Origin: Streptomyces sp. NBC_01262
GTDB taxonomy: Bacteria; Actinomycetota; Actinomycetes; Streptomycetales; Streptomycetaceae
Assembly: GCF_036226365.1 (NCBI RefSeq)
Contig: NZ_CP108462.1
Span: 8,786,001-8,850,000 of the forward strand
Direction of reading: 5' to 3'
DNA length: 64,000 nt
Made by a program: the position numbers and the translations under genes. Positions within the stretch are counted from its first letter, which is position 1. Each line of letters begins with the position of its first letter. Below the pieces are notes generated by a model. It did no database searches. It had not been told where the DNA came from and worked only from the letters and a program-made list of their open reading frames with translations. Shown here piece after piece: positions 33,463 to 41,940 of the stretch.

Positions 33463-34778
33463 CCCATCGCGGATCCCGTGTGCTGCGCGTCGGCTCACTC
33501 TCCCGGGTCGAGGGCGAGGGCGCCCTGCACCTTCGGGTCCACGGCGGGCGAGTCTCCGAGGCACGCCTCCAGATCTACGAGCCGCCACGCTTCTTCGAGG
33601 CCTTCCTGCGCGGCCGCGCGTACACCGAGCCGCCGGACATCACCGCCCGGGTGTGCGGAATCTGCCCGGTGGCGTACCAGATGAGCGCGTGCGCGGCGGT
33701 CGAGGACGCCTGCGGCGTCTCCGTGGGCGGCCAACTCGCCGAACTGAGGCGGCTGTTGTACTGCGGGGAGTGGATCGAGAGCCAGACGCTGCACATCTAT
33801 CTCCTGCACGCCCCGGACTTCCTCGGCTGCGTCAGCGTCATCGACCTCGCCCGCACCCATCGCGCCGACGTCGAGCGGGGACTGCGGCTGAAACAGACCG
33901 GCAACGCGCTCATGGAGCTGCTGGGCGGCCGGGCCATCCACCCGGTCAACGTCCGTGTCGGCGGTTTCCACCGGGCCCCGACGCGTGAGGAACTCCGGCC
34001 GCTGTACGAGCGGTTGAAGCGGGCCATGGACGACGCGTGGGCCACCGTGCGCTGGGTCAGCCGATTCGACTTCCCCGACGCCGCGTGCGACGAGGACTTC
34101 TTCGCCCTGTCCGAGGCCGGTCGTTACGCGATCGCCGCAGGTACCCCGACCGTGCTGCCCGGCGACGGTGGGCCGCAACGCGCCTTTCCGGTACGTGACT
34201 TCAGCGAACACGTCGTCGAACGGCAGGTTCCGCACTCCACCGGGCTGCAGTCGGAACTCGACGGACGCCGCCACCTGACCGGGTCACTGGCCCGTTACGC
34301 GATCAATGGCCGGCTGCTGTCCCCGCCGGCCCGCCAGGCCGCTCGCGAGGCCGGGCTCGGGCCGGTGTGCCGCAATCCGTTCCGCAGCATCGTCGTCCGT
34401 GCCGTGGAAGTGCTGTACGCGATCGACGAGGCGATGCGGATCATCGACGCCTACGAGCGGCCGCCCCGCCCGTCCGTCGAGGTGCCACCCCGCGCCGGCA
34501 CCGGACACGGCGCCACCGAGGCACCGCGCGGCCTGCTCTACCACCGCTACACGCTCGACGCCGACGGCACCGTGACCGACGCCCGCCTCGTCCCGCCCAC
34601 CGCACAGAACCAGGGGGCGATCGAGGAGGACCTGCGCCGCCTCGTACAAGGGGCGATGGACGACGGCGATCCCGGCGACACCGAACTGACCGCCCTGTGC
34701 GAACGGGTCATCCGCAACCACGACCCGTGCATCTCCTGCTCCACCCACTTCCTCGAACTGACCGTCGAGCGCGTCTGA
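33459..34778 (+). CDS. hyhL: [NiFe]-hydrogenase large subunit, group 3b-like
   Basis: 439 residues from a GTG that overlaps the small-subunit stop. Nickel ligands are in RVCGICP (C66, C69) and DPCISCSTH (C424, C427). A 9-residue tail FLELTVERV follows H430 and is the peptide expected to be removed by the maturation protease encoded at 29411. The four-subunit order and soluble nature point to group 3b, which in Mycobacterium smegmatis (Hyh) is under DosR control and evolves H2 as an electron sink in hypoxia. Uptake or polysulfide reduction is also possible for this group. Confidence 0.94.
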   Translation: MTHRGSRVLRVGSLSRVEGEGALHLRVHGGRVSEARLQIYEPPRFFEAFLRGRAYTEPPDITARVCGICPVAYQMSACAAVEDACGVSVGGQLAELRRLLYCGEWIESQTLHIYLLHAPDFLGCVSVIDLARTHRADVERGLRLKQTGNALMELLGGRAIHPVNVRVGGFHRAPTREELRPLYERLKRAMDDAWATVRWVSRFDFPDAACDEDFFALSEAGRYAIAAGTPTVLPGDGGPQRAFPVRDFSEHVVERQVPHSTGLQSELDGRRHLTGSLARYAINGRLLSPPARQAAREAGLGPVCRNPFRSIVVRAVEVLYAIDEAMRIIDAYERPPRPSVEVPPRAGTGHGATEAPRGLLYHRYTLDADGTVTDARLVPPTAQNQGAIEEDLRRLVQGAMDDGDPGDTELTALCERVIRNHDPCISCSTHFLELTVERV

Positions 34779-34806
34779 GGGTGCCGGCCCCCCACCGTCC
34801 GCGTCG

Positions 34807-37398
34807 TCAACGCTGCCCGCGCTCGGAATCGGTCCGCGCGGCACGGCTCTCGACGCGGGCGGCGCAGAAGCCGGCCGCACCGGCGCCGAGAGCTGCGGTG
34901 AGACCCGCCCAGGACGGTGGCGAGGTCTTCAGCACGGTCTGGAGGAAAGGCAGGTACACCGCGGCGGCGCCCAGCGCCACCGAGGCCAGCACGGCGGCGG
35001 GCAGGAACGGGTTCTCCCGGGTGAACAGCCGTTCGCGCAGGCCCAGCACGACGCCGAGCTGGGCGACCAGCAGGGCGAGGAACAGCGTGGTCTGCCAGGG
35101 CTGCCCGGAGTGCCGCATCCACAGACCCGCCGCGAGGCTCGCGGCGGTGACCAGGGCCGCCAGGCGCAGCACGCGCTGCCACAGTCCGTCGCCGAGCACG
35201 TGCTGGCGCGGCGGGCGCGGCGGCCGCCGCATGGCGTTCGGGGAGACCGGCTCGGCGCCCATGGCGACGCCGGTCAGGCCGTGCGTGAGCAGGTTGATCC
35301 ACAGGATCTGGCCGGCCAGCAGGGGCAGGGCGAGCCCGAGCAGCGGGCCGAACAGCATGACGAGGATCTCCGCCGCGCCGCCGGCCAGGGCGTAGAGCAG
35401 GAAGCGCCGGATGTTGTCGTACACCCGGCGGCCCTCCTCGACGGCCGAGACGACGGTGGACAGTTCGTCGTCGATGAGGACGAGGTCGGCGGCCTGCCGG
35501 GCGACCTCGGTTCCCCGGCGGCCCATCGCCACGCCGATGTCGGCCTGTCGCAGTGCCGGGCCGTCGTTGACGCCGTCGCCGGTCATGGCGGTGACCGCGC
35601 CCCTGGCCCGCCAGGCCTGCACGATGTCCAGCTTCTGCTGCGGGGTGGTGCGGGCGAAGACCCGTACCCGGGTGAGGTCCGGGACCTGCCCGGCGGCCAG
35701 TTCCCGGCCGCTGACCACGGCACCGTCGCCTTCGGGGCTGAGGACGCCCACGCGTGCCGCGACCGCCCGGGCGGTGGCGGGGTGGTCGCCGGTGATCAGT
35801 ACGGGGGTGATTCCTGCCCGTCGGCAGGCCGCGACGGTGGCGGCGGCCGAATCCTTGGGCGGGTCGCTGATCGCCGCCAGCCCCAGCAGTCGCAGCCCGG
35901 ACTCCGCGTCCTCGTTTCCGGCGGGCGGGCCGTCGCGGACGGCCGATGCCATGGCCAGAACCCGGAAGCCCTCGGCGGACAGCCGATCGGCCTCCCGGCG
36001 GGCACGCTCCAGGGCTTCCGGGCTTTCCTCCAGGAGAGCGCTGTCCAGCACGGCCTCCGGTGCGCCCTTGAGGCAGACCTCGATCTGCCCGGAGGAGGAA
36101 CGGTGCCAGGTGCTCATGCGTTTGCGGAGGCTGTCGAACGGTGCCTCGCCGACCCGGGGGAGAGCGCTCAGCAGCTCCTCCCGGTCGCACCCCGCCTTCG
36201 CGGCGGCGGAGAGCAGCGCGGCCTCGGTGGGGTCCCCGAGCGCGGTCCACCGGTTGTCGTCCTCACTGTCGCCGGGCGGCCGCAGGGAGGCGTCGTTGCA
36301 CAGCATCGCGGCTCTGAGCAGGGCCTGTACGGCGGGGCCGGCGGCCGGGTCCGCGAGGACCGTGCCGACGGGCTCGTACCCGGTGCCGGTGAACGTGGCC
36401 GTGCCCTCGGGGGTCCACACCCGCTCAACGACCATCCGTCCCTCGGTGAGGGTGCCGGTCTTGTCGGTGGCGAGCATCGTGACCGAGCCGAGGGTCTCCA
36501 CGGCCGGCAGCCGTCGTACGACAGCGTGGCGGGCAGCCATCCGCCGCGCGCCGAGCGCCAGGCCGAGGGTGACGACGGCGGGCAGCGACTCCGGGACGGC
36601 GGCCACCACGAGGCTGATGGCGGTCACCGCCATGATCTCCAGGGACTGGCCGCGGACCAGCCCGAGCCCGAAGACGACCAGGCACAGCGCCACCGTGACC
36701 AGCGCCAGCACCCGGCCGAGGCCGGCCAGCCGGCGCTGCATCGGCGTCAGCTCCGTGCGGGGGTGCAGCAGGGCGGCGATCCGGCCGAGCGCGCTGTCGG
36801 CCCCGGTGGCGGTGACGGTGGCGACCGCCCGGCCGCGCACGACGACAGTGCCCGCCCGGAGCCGCGTGGCATCCGGGCCGGCGGCGCGCGGGTCCTTGTC
36901 GACCGGCACCGACTCTCCGGTCAGCGCGGACTCGTCGACGAGCAGCGCGGACGCCTGCGCCAGGTCCGCGTCCGCGGGGACGATGTCGCCCTCGCCGAGC
37001 AGCAGCACGTCGCCCGGCACCACGGCCGTCGAAGGCACCTCCCGCTCGGCGCCGCCGCGCAGCACGCGGGCGGTCGGCGCGGTCATCGCGGACAGCGCGG
37101 CGACCGCGTTGTCGGCCCGTACCTCCTGGATCACCCCGACGGTGGTGTTCACCACGATCACCAGGGCGATCACGACCGCGTCGGCGTGGTCGCCGGTGGC
37201 CACGGTCAGTACGACGGCGGCCAGCAGGACCATGATCAGCGGGTCGCGCAGCTGAGCGACGACCCGCGATCGCAGCGGGATCCGGGGCTGCCGGCCCACC
37301 TCGTTCGGGCCGTACTCCGTCAGCCGCCGCGCGGCATCGGCGTCGGTCAGACCGCGCGCCTGCGCGAGGCGTGGGACGTCGGCGGACGTGCCGGTCAT
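34807..37398 (-). CDS. P-type cation-transporting ATPase, P2 (Ca2+-like)
   Basis: 863 residues. Phosphorylation site DKTGTLT with D312; TGES, PESLP in membrane segment 4, MTGDGVNDGPAL and about ten membrane segments are present. The architecture fits bacterial P2A/P2B pumps such as mycobacterial CtpF, a DosR-regulated protein; the ion is not certain. GGAGGGGG precedes the ATG; upstream in-frame sequence is coding for other genes. It is the last gene of a six-gene leftward operon beginning with the ABC ATPase and converges with the hydrogenase operon. Confidence 0.93.
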   Translation of the reverse strand: MTGTSADVPRLAQARGLTDADAARRLTEYGPNEVGRQPRIPLRSRVVAQLRDPLIMVLLAAVVLTVATGDHADAVVIALVIVVNTTVGVIQEVRADNAVAALSAMTAPTARVLRGGAEREVPSTAVVPGDVLLLGEGDIVPADADLAQASALLVDESALTGESVPVDKDPRAAGPDATRLRAGTVVVRGRAVATVTATGADSALGRIAALLHPRTELTPMQRRLAGLGRVLALVTVALCLVVFGLGLVRGQSLEIMAVTAISLVVAAVPESLPAVVTLGLALGARRMAARHAVVRRLPAVETLGSVTMLATDKTGTLTEGRMVVERVWTPEGTATFTGTGYEPVGTVLADPAAGPAVQALLRAAMLCNDASLRPPGDSEDDNRWTALGDPTEAALLSAAAKAGCDREELLSALPRVGEAPFDSLRKRMSTWHRSSSGQIEVCLKGAPEAVLDSALLEESPEALERARREADRLSAEGFRVLAMASAVRDGPPAGNEDAESGLRLLGLAAISDPPKDSAAATVAACRRAGITPVLITGDHPATARAVAARVGVLSPEGDGAVVSGRELAAGQVPDLTRVRVFARTTPQQKLDIVQAWRARGAVTAMTGDGVNDGPALRQADIGVAMGRRGTEVARQAADLVLIDDELSTVVSAVEEGRRVYDNIRRFLLYALAGGAAEILVMLFGPLLGLALPLLAGQILWINLLTHGLTGVAMGAEPVSPNAMRRPPRPPRQHVLGDGLWQRVLRLAALVTAASLAAGLWMRHSGQPWQTTLFLALLVAQLGVVLGLRERLFTRENPFLPAAVLASVALGAAAVYLPFLQTVLKTSPPSWAGLTAALGAGAAGFCAARVESRAARTDSERGQR

Positions 37399-37418
37399 GG
37401 TCCCCCTCCATGGTTCGG

Positions 37419-37796
37419 TCAGTACAGCGAACCGGGCCACGACTGGGCCACGGCGAGGACGACCGCGGCGTCGAGCAGTGCCCCGACGGTCAGCCACGGG
37501 TGGAACCAGATCGCTTTGAGGACCAGTCCCCAGGATGCGGCCACGAGGGCGGCCATGGACCACCAGCCGGCGCCCACAGCCAGGCCCGCGCCTGCCAGCA
37601 CGTAGAGGATCGCCGTGTCGGAGGCGAACGCCACGGAGACCGCTGCGGCCGGAAAGTGCGCGACGTGTGCCGCCGCGAGCGCCCAGGACCGGCGGGGGTT
37701 GAACGGTTCCACCCGGCCGGGCTGTGCGGGTAGCCACACACTCAGGTGCAGCAGTCCGTGCGCGATCAGTAACGCGGCGGCCAGGGCGGTGATCAC
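37419..37796 (-). CDS. Four-helix membrane protein, unknown
   Basis: 125 residues from a GTG with GAGGAGGAG upstream, overlapping the DUF4389 stop by 4 nt. About four hydrophobic segments (ITALAAALLIAHGLLHLSVW; WALAAAHVAHFPAAAVSVAF; AILYVLAGAGLAVGAGWW; a fourth near the end). I do not recognise a family. Tight coupling to DUF4389 upstream and the P-type ATPase 20 nt downstream suggests a joint membrane task. Confidence 0.75.
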   Translation of the reverse strand: MITALAAALLIAHGLLHLSVWLPAQPGRVEPFNPRRSWALAAAHVAHFPAAAVSVAFASDTAILYVLAGAGLAVGAGWWSMAALVAASWGLVLKAIWFHPWLTVGALLDAAVVLAVAQSWPGSLY

Positions 37797-38440
37797 GGCA
37801 GCTCCTCCTCCGGCTCGCTGCCGCCCATGTCCAGGCGGAACGGCGGATAGACGTCCGTCATCAGGGCCGCGTACGCGGCGACCCGCAGCACCCACCGGTT
37901 GAACCCGATGACCAGGTCGAACAGATCCTTCGGGTACTTCTCGGTGAAGGCCACGTGGAAGCCGGCGATGATCGCGAGGACGGCGGTCAGCCCGCCGGAC
38001 CACCAGCCCATCCGGAAGCCGCCGAGGAAGAAGCCCACGATGATGTACTGCGGGATGGCCAGCAGCCACCACTTCACCAGCACCAGCCCGCGCGACAGCT
38101 TCTCCGGGTAGGCGATGTCCAGCCGGGCCGGGTAACCGGGCTCCTCGCCGAGACTGAAGGGCGGGTAGCGGTCGGTGGCGAGCGCGCCGTACGAGTAGTA
38201 CGCCACCCGCCAGGTCCAGCGCAGCACGCCGACGTTGAAGTCGAACAGGGCGCGCGGATAGCGCTCGGTGAACAGGATCGCGAAGAACGCGACCACGCTC
38301 ACCAGCGTGAAGGCGATCCAGAGGAAGAACAGCACGATCCAGTGCGGGATGATCAGGATCCACTTCACCAGCCACAGCCAGCGCGACAGCGGGGCGTCCA
38401 GCTCCGCCTCCACGCGTACCGGTCGATAGGGCACGGACAT
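37793..38440 (-). CDS. DUF4389 membrane protein
   Basis: 215 residues made of two similar halves, each with hydrophobic segments followed by FTERYPRALFDFNVGVLRW or FTEKYPKDLFDLVIGFNRW and then TDxYPPF. This duplicated pattern is the mark of DUF4389. The function is unknown; the proteins are inner-membrane and common in actinobacteria. It lies 5 nt after the ABC permease gene. Confidence 0.88.
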   Translation of the reverse strand: MSVPYRPVRVEAELDAPLSRWLWLVKWILIIPHWIVLFFLWIAFTLVSVVAFFAILFTERYPRALFDFNVGVLRWTWRVAYYSYGALATDRYPPFSLGEEPGYPARLDIAYPEKLSRGLVLVKWWLLAIPQYIIVGFFLGGFRMGWWSGGLTAVLAIIAGFHVAFTEKYPKDLFDLVIGFNRWVLRVAAYAALMTDVYPPFRLDMGGSEPEEELP

Positions 38441-38445
38441 GGCGA

Positions 38446-39648
38446 TCAGCTCCTTCGTACGACGACGGCCGAGGTCAGCCGTCGGCGCAGGCCGAGTGAG
38501 GCCAGCGCCAGGAGGGCCACCGCGAACGCGGTGAGGACCGCGAGTTCGCGGAGGATGTCGGGTACGCCGCCGCCCCGGGACAGCAGCTCGGTCCAGGCGT
38601 CGACCGCCCAGGCCTGCGGCACGGCGTGGCCGATGGTGCGCAGCCACGACGGGACCATCGCGAGCGGCCACATGCAGCCGCCGAGCATGCCCAGGCCGAT
38701 GCCGAGCGCCGGGCCGATCGCGTTCGCCTGCTCGGGGGTGCGGAAGAACGCCCCGGACAGTACGCCCGCGCCGGTGCCGACCAGCGCCCACACGGCGATC
38801 AGCAGCCCGGCCGCCAGCGGGTCGCCCCAGGAGACGCCGAAGGCCAGCGAGCCGATGCCCACGATGAGCGCGGACTGCACGAGCGCCAGCGTCAGGTAGG
38901 CGATGGCCTCGCCGAGTACCAGCGAGCCGGCTCCGACGGGTGCGGCCAGGGCGCGGGCGTACACCCCGGAGCGCCGGGTCGAGACGATGGCCGCGCCACC
39001 GGCGAGTGAGTTGATGAAGACGAACAGCACCAGCATGGTCGGGGTGCTGTATCCGTAGCCCAGCGGCAGGTAGTCGCTCTGCCCGTTGACGGTCTCGGTC
39101 CGCACGGCGATGGCCGGGATGGTCTTCTGGACCGTACGGGCCTGGGCAAGCCTCTCGTCGAAGGTCCCGCCCACGGTGCCGGCCGCGAAGCGGGCCGCCT
39201 GCAGCCGGGCGGCGTGCTCGGACACGGCGGCGGCCACCGACGACACGGCCGCGTGGCCGTTGGCGCCCGAGGGCTCCACCAGCACCGGCACGGTGACGTC
39301 GCGGCCGGCCCGGATGTCGGCGTCGAGCCGGGCGGGGATCAGCACCACGGCGTCTACCTCGCCGCGTCGCACGGCGGTGCGAGCCGTGGTCACGTCGGCG
39401 TACGGGATCACTCTTACACCGTCCGACCGGTCGAGGTCGGATGCAAGCTCGCTCGCGACGGGCCCGGCGCCGGTCCCGGACGCGGCCGGTACGACGCCGA
39501 CCCGGAACTCGTCGATCCCGCTGACCACGGCGCCGATGACGACGATGATCGCGACCGGCAGCAGCACCATGAAGAACAGCGCGGTGCGGTCGCGCAGCAT
39601 CCTCAGCACGGTCGCCCGGGTGACGGCGAACGTCGTGGGACCGGTCAT
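38446..39648 (-). CDS. ABC-2 type transporter permease
   Basis: 400 residues. One N-terminal membrane helix (about 20-40), a large outer domain (40-200), then five to six helices with the ABC-2 region GYGYSTPTMLVLFVFINSL and the C-terminal signature LGGCMWPLAMVPSWLRTIGHAVPQAW. This is the YhgE/YhaP/DrrB-like exporter layout. It overlaps the other permease by 4 nt, so the two form a heterodimer served by the ATPase at 40849. The substrate is unknown (drug, lipid or polymer). Confidence 0.9.
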   Translation of the reverse strand: MTGPTTFAVTRATVLRMLRDRTALFFMVLLPVAIIVVIGAVVSGIDEFRVGVVPAASGTGAGPVASELASDLDRSDGVRVIPYADVTTARTAVRRGEVDAVVLIPARLDADIRAGRDVTVPVLVEPSGANGHAAVSSVAAAVSEHAARLQAARFAAGTVGGTFDERLAQARTVQKTIPAIAVRTETVNGQSDYLPLGYGYSTPTMLVLFVFINSLAGGAAIVSTRRSGVYARALAAPVGAGSLVLGEAIAYLTLALVQSALIVGIGSLAFGVSWGDPLAAGLLIAVWALVGTGAGVLSGAFFRTPEQANAIGPALGIGLGMLGGCMWPLAMVPSWLRTIGHAVPQAWAVDAWTELLSRGGGVPDILRELAVLTAFAVALLALASLGLRRRLTSAVVVRRS

Positions 39649-40841
39649 GCCGTCCTCCTCAGGCGGAGCAGCAGGGCGGTCAGGGCGGCGACCGCGAGCG
39701 AGAAGGCGCCGATGCCGAGCAGCGGTCCGCCGACCGCGGTCCAGCCGCCGACCCCCGTGCCGAGGTCGGTGAAGCCGCGCAGCGCCCAGCCGTTGGGGGT
39801 GAACAGCGCCAGCCGGCGCAGCAGCGACGGGCCGACGGAGGTGAAGACGAAGTTGCCGCCGGTCAGGACCAGCGCGAACACCACGATCGACGACAGGCCC
39901 TCGGCCTGCCGCTGGGTGCGCGCCAGAGAGGTCACGAGCGCGGTCAGGCAGACCACCGCGACCGCCATGGCGACGCACAGCGCGGCCACCCCGGCCGGGT
40001 CGGCCCAGCGCGCGCCGAACAGCAGCCACGAGGCGACGGTCACCGTGGCCAGACCGGCGAGGCTGTAGACGAAGGTCGACAGCGACTTGCCGACCAGGAT
40101 CGCGCCCCGGGCGACCGGTGCGGCGGCGAGCCGGTCCAGGGTGCCCTGCTCCTGCTCGGCGAAGTAGCTGCGGGCGCCGAAACCGACGGTGAACAGGACG
40201 AAGAAGATGCCCATGCTCGGTGCGTAGTAGCTGATCGCCTTGAGCGGATCGTCGGTCAGCCCGGACGGAGCCACCGATTCGGGCAGCCTCAACAAGGCTG
40301 CCTTGGCGGCCAGTTGGGGCAGATCCTCGGAGGAGGCTCCGGCGGCGAGCGCTGTGCCCACCGAGAGGCGGTCCGCGTTGACCTGGGCCACGTACGACTG
40401 GGTGACGGCTCGGGCGACCTGGGCCTGGAGCGGGTAGTCGACGCTGTCCAGCACGGTGACCGGCGCCGGCGCGGCCCCGCTGATCGAGGCGGTGAAGCCG
40501 GCGGGCACGATGATCGCGGCCTGCACCTTCCCGGCGGTGAGCGCGGCGCGGGCCTGGGCGCGGGTGGCGTAGGTCCGTACGGAGACGTTCCCGGCCAGTT
40601 CGGGGGAGCGGAGGGTCTTCACCAGCGCGGTGGCGGCGGGTCCGTGGTCGAGGTCGGCGACGGCCAGATCTGCGTGGAAGGTCACGGTGTTGCCGATCGC
40701 CATCGCCATCAGCCCGGAGATGACCACGGGGGCGAGGAAGACCAGGATCCACGCGGACTTGTCCCGGAGCCGCTGGCGCAGGTCCTTGGCCGCGATGGCG
40801 AGAACGACGCGCAGAGCGGGCACGGCCGGCAGGGCACGCAT
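39645..40841 (-). CDS. ABC-2 type transporter permease
   Basis: 398 residues with the same layout as its neighbour: helix 1 at about 28-48 (AWILVFLAPVVISGLMAMAIG), a large outer domain with a Na+-exporter-like stretch, then helices from about residue 215, including SMGIFFVLFTVGFGARSYFAEQEQGTLDRL, a cytoplasmic coupling helix typical of ABC-2 permeases. It starts 7 nt after the ATPase gene. Confidence 0.9.
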   Translation of the reverse strand: MRALPAVPALRVVLAIAAKDLRQRLRDKSAWILVFLAPVVISGLMAMAIGNTVTFHADLAVADLDHGPAATALVKTLRSPELAGNVSVRTYATRAQARAALTAGKVQAAIIVPAGFTASISGAAPAPVTVLDSVDYPLQAQVARAVTQSYVAQVNADRLSVGTALAAGASSEDLPQLAAKAALLRLPESVAPSGLTDDPLKAISYYAPSMGIFFVLFTVGFGARSYFAEQEQGTLDRLAAAPVARGAILVGKSLSTFVYSLAGLATVTVASWLLFGARWADPAGVAALCVAMAVAVVCLTALVTSLARTQRQAEGLSSIVVFALVLTGGNFVFTSVGPSLLRRLALFTPNGWALRGFTDLGTGVGGWTAVGGPLLGIGAFSLAVAALTALLLRLRRTA

Positions 40842-40848
40842 GACGGCC

Positions 40849-41838
40849 TCACTCCCTCAGGGCGGTGCCGGTCAGGTGCAGGAAGACCGCTTCGAGGTCC
40901 GGCTCGACGATCTCGACGCTCCTGATCTGGATGGCGTGCTCATGAGCGAGGTCCAGCAGCACCGGCAGCAGACTGCGCGCGTCGCGCACCACCGCCTGCA
41001 CCATGTCGCCGTGGTCGCCGCCGACGTCCGCGCCCTCGACCCGGGGCAGCTCGCGGCAGGCGGCGGCGTACGAGGCCAGGTCGCCGGAGGCCGTCAGCCG
41101 TACGCGGTCGTGCTCGGCGACCAGGTTCACCAGCTCACGCGGGGTGCCCTCGGCGACCAGGCGGCCTCGGTCGATGATGCCGACCCGGTCGCAGAGCCGC
41201 TCGGCCTCCTCCATGTAGTGGGTCGTGTAGAGGACGGCCATGCCCTCCTCGCCGAAGCGGCGGACGCTCTCCAGGATCGCGTGCCGGCTCTGCGGGTCGA
41301 CGCCGACCGTGGGCTCGTCGAGCACCAGCAGCGTCGGGGAGTGCACCAGCCCGGCGCCGATGTTGAGCCGCCTGCGCATTCCGCCGGACAGCGAGTCGAC
41401 CCGGTCGCCGGCCCGGCTCGTCAGGTCGGTCAGCTCCAGGACCTCGTCGACCCGCCGGTCGAGCCGGCGGCGCGGCAGCCGGTACAGGCGGCCGAAGAAG
41501 CGCAGGTTCTCGCGCACGCTGAGGTCGGCGTAGAGCGCGACCTCCTGCGGCACGTAGCCGATCAGCCGTTTCGCCGGCCCGGCCCCGGTGCCGACCGGCC
41601 GCCCGGCGACGTGGACGGTCCCGCTGTCCGGTCGCAGCAGCCCGCAGGCCATCCGGATCGTCGTCGTCTTCCCGGCCCCGTTGGGCCCCAGGAGGCCGTA
41701 GGTCTCGCCGGGCGCCACGGAGAGGGTGACGTCGTCGACGGCGGTGCGGTCACCGAAGCGCCTGACCAGATGCGTGCATTCCAGGACGCCCCGCGCGGTC
41801 TCCGGCGGGGCTGCCGTTGGTGCGGTCACTGCGGACAT
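40849..41838 (-). CDS. ABC transporter ATP-binding protein (DrrA-like)
   Basis: 329 residues. Walker A GPNGAGKTTT near residue 50, signature LSGGMRRRL near 150, Walker B LLVLDEPTVGVDP near 168, switch His in TTHYMEEAE. The C-terminal extension after residue 230 is that of the DrrA/daunorubicin-resistance group. It drives the two ABC-2 permeases encoded downstream. First gene of a six-gene operon reaching the P-type ATPase; two DevR-like boxes lie upstream, at 41875 and 41898. Confidence 0.93.
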   Translation of the reverse strand: MSAVTAPTAAPPETARGVLECTHLVRRFGDRTAVDDVTLSVAPGETYGLLGPNGAGKTTTIRMACGLLRPDSGTVHVAGRPVGTGAGPAKRLIGYVPQEVALYADLSVRENLRFFGRLYRLPRRRLDRRVDEVLELTDLTSRAGDRVDSLSGGMRRRLNIGAGLVHSPTLLVLDEPTVGVDPQSRHAILESVRRFGEEGMAVLYTTHYMEEAERLCDRVGIIDRGRLVAEGTPRELVNLVAEHDRVRLTASGDLASYAAACRELPRVEGADVGGDHGDMVQAVVRDARSLLPVLLDLAHEHAIQIRSVEIVEPDLEAVFLHLTGTALRE

Positions 41839-41874
41839 ACAGCCAGCGTGGCCGCCCGGGGGTAGCCGCAGGGA

Positions 41875-41889
41875 GGGCCGGACGGGTCC
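41875..41889. promoter_or_regulatory. DevR/OsdR-like box, weaker member of a pair
   Basis: GGGCCGGACGGGTCC, 37 nt before the ABC ATPase start. Confidence 0.45.
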
Positions 41890-41897
41890 GGCCGACA

Positions 41898-41912
41898 GGG
41901 CCCGTCGGCCCC
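41898..41912. promoter_or_regulatory. DevR/OsdR-like box before the ABC-P-type ATPase operon
   Basis: GGGCCCGTCGGCCCC, 60 nt before the ABC ATPase start. Confidence 0.65.
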
Positions 41913-41940
41913 GTCATGCCCGATGAGCCGCGCGATCTCG

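Noticed and set aside
38446..41838. Antibiotic or drug exporter of a biosynthetic cluster
   Set aside because: The ATPase is DrrA-like, but no biosynthetic gene is near and the operon lies under a hypoxia-type box.
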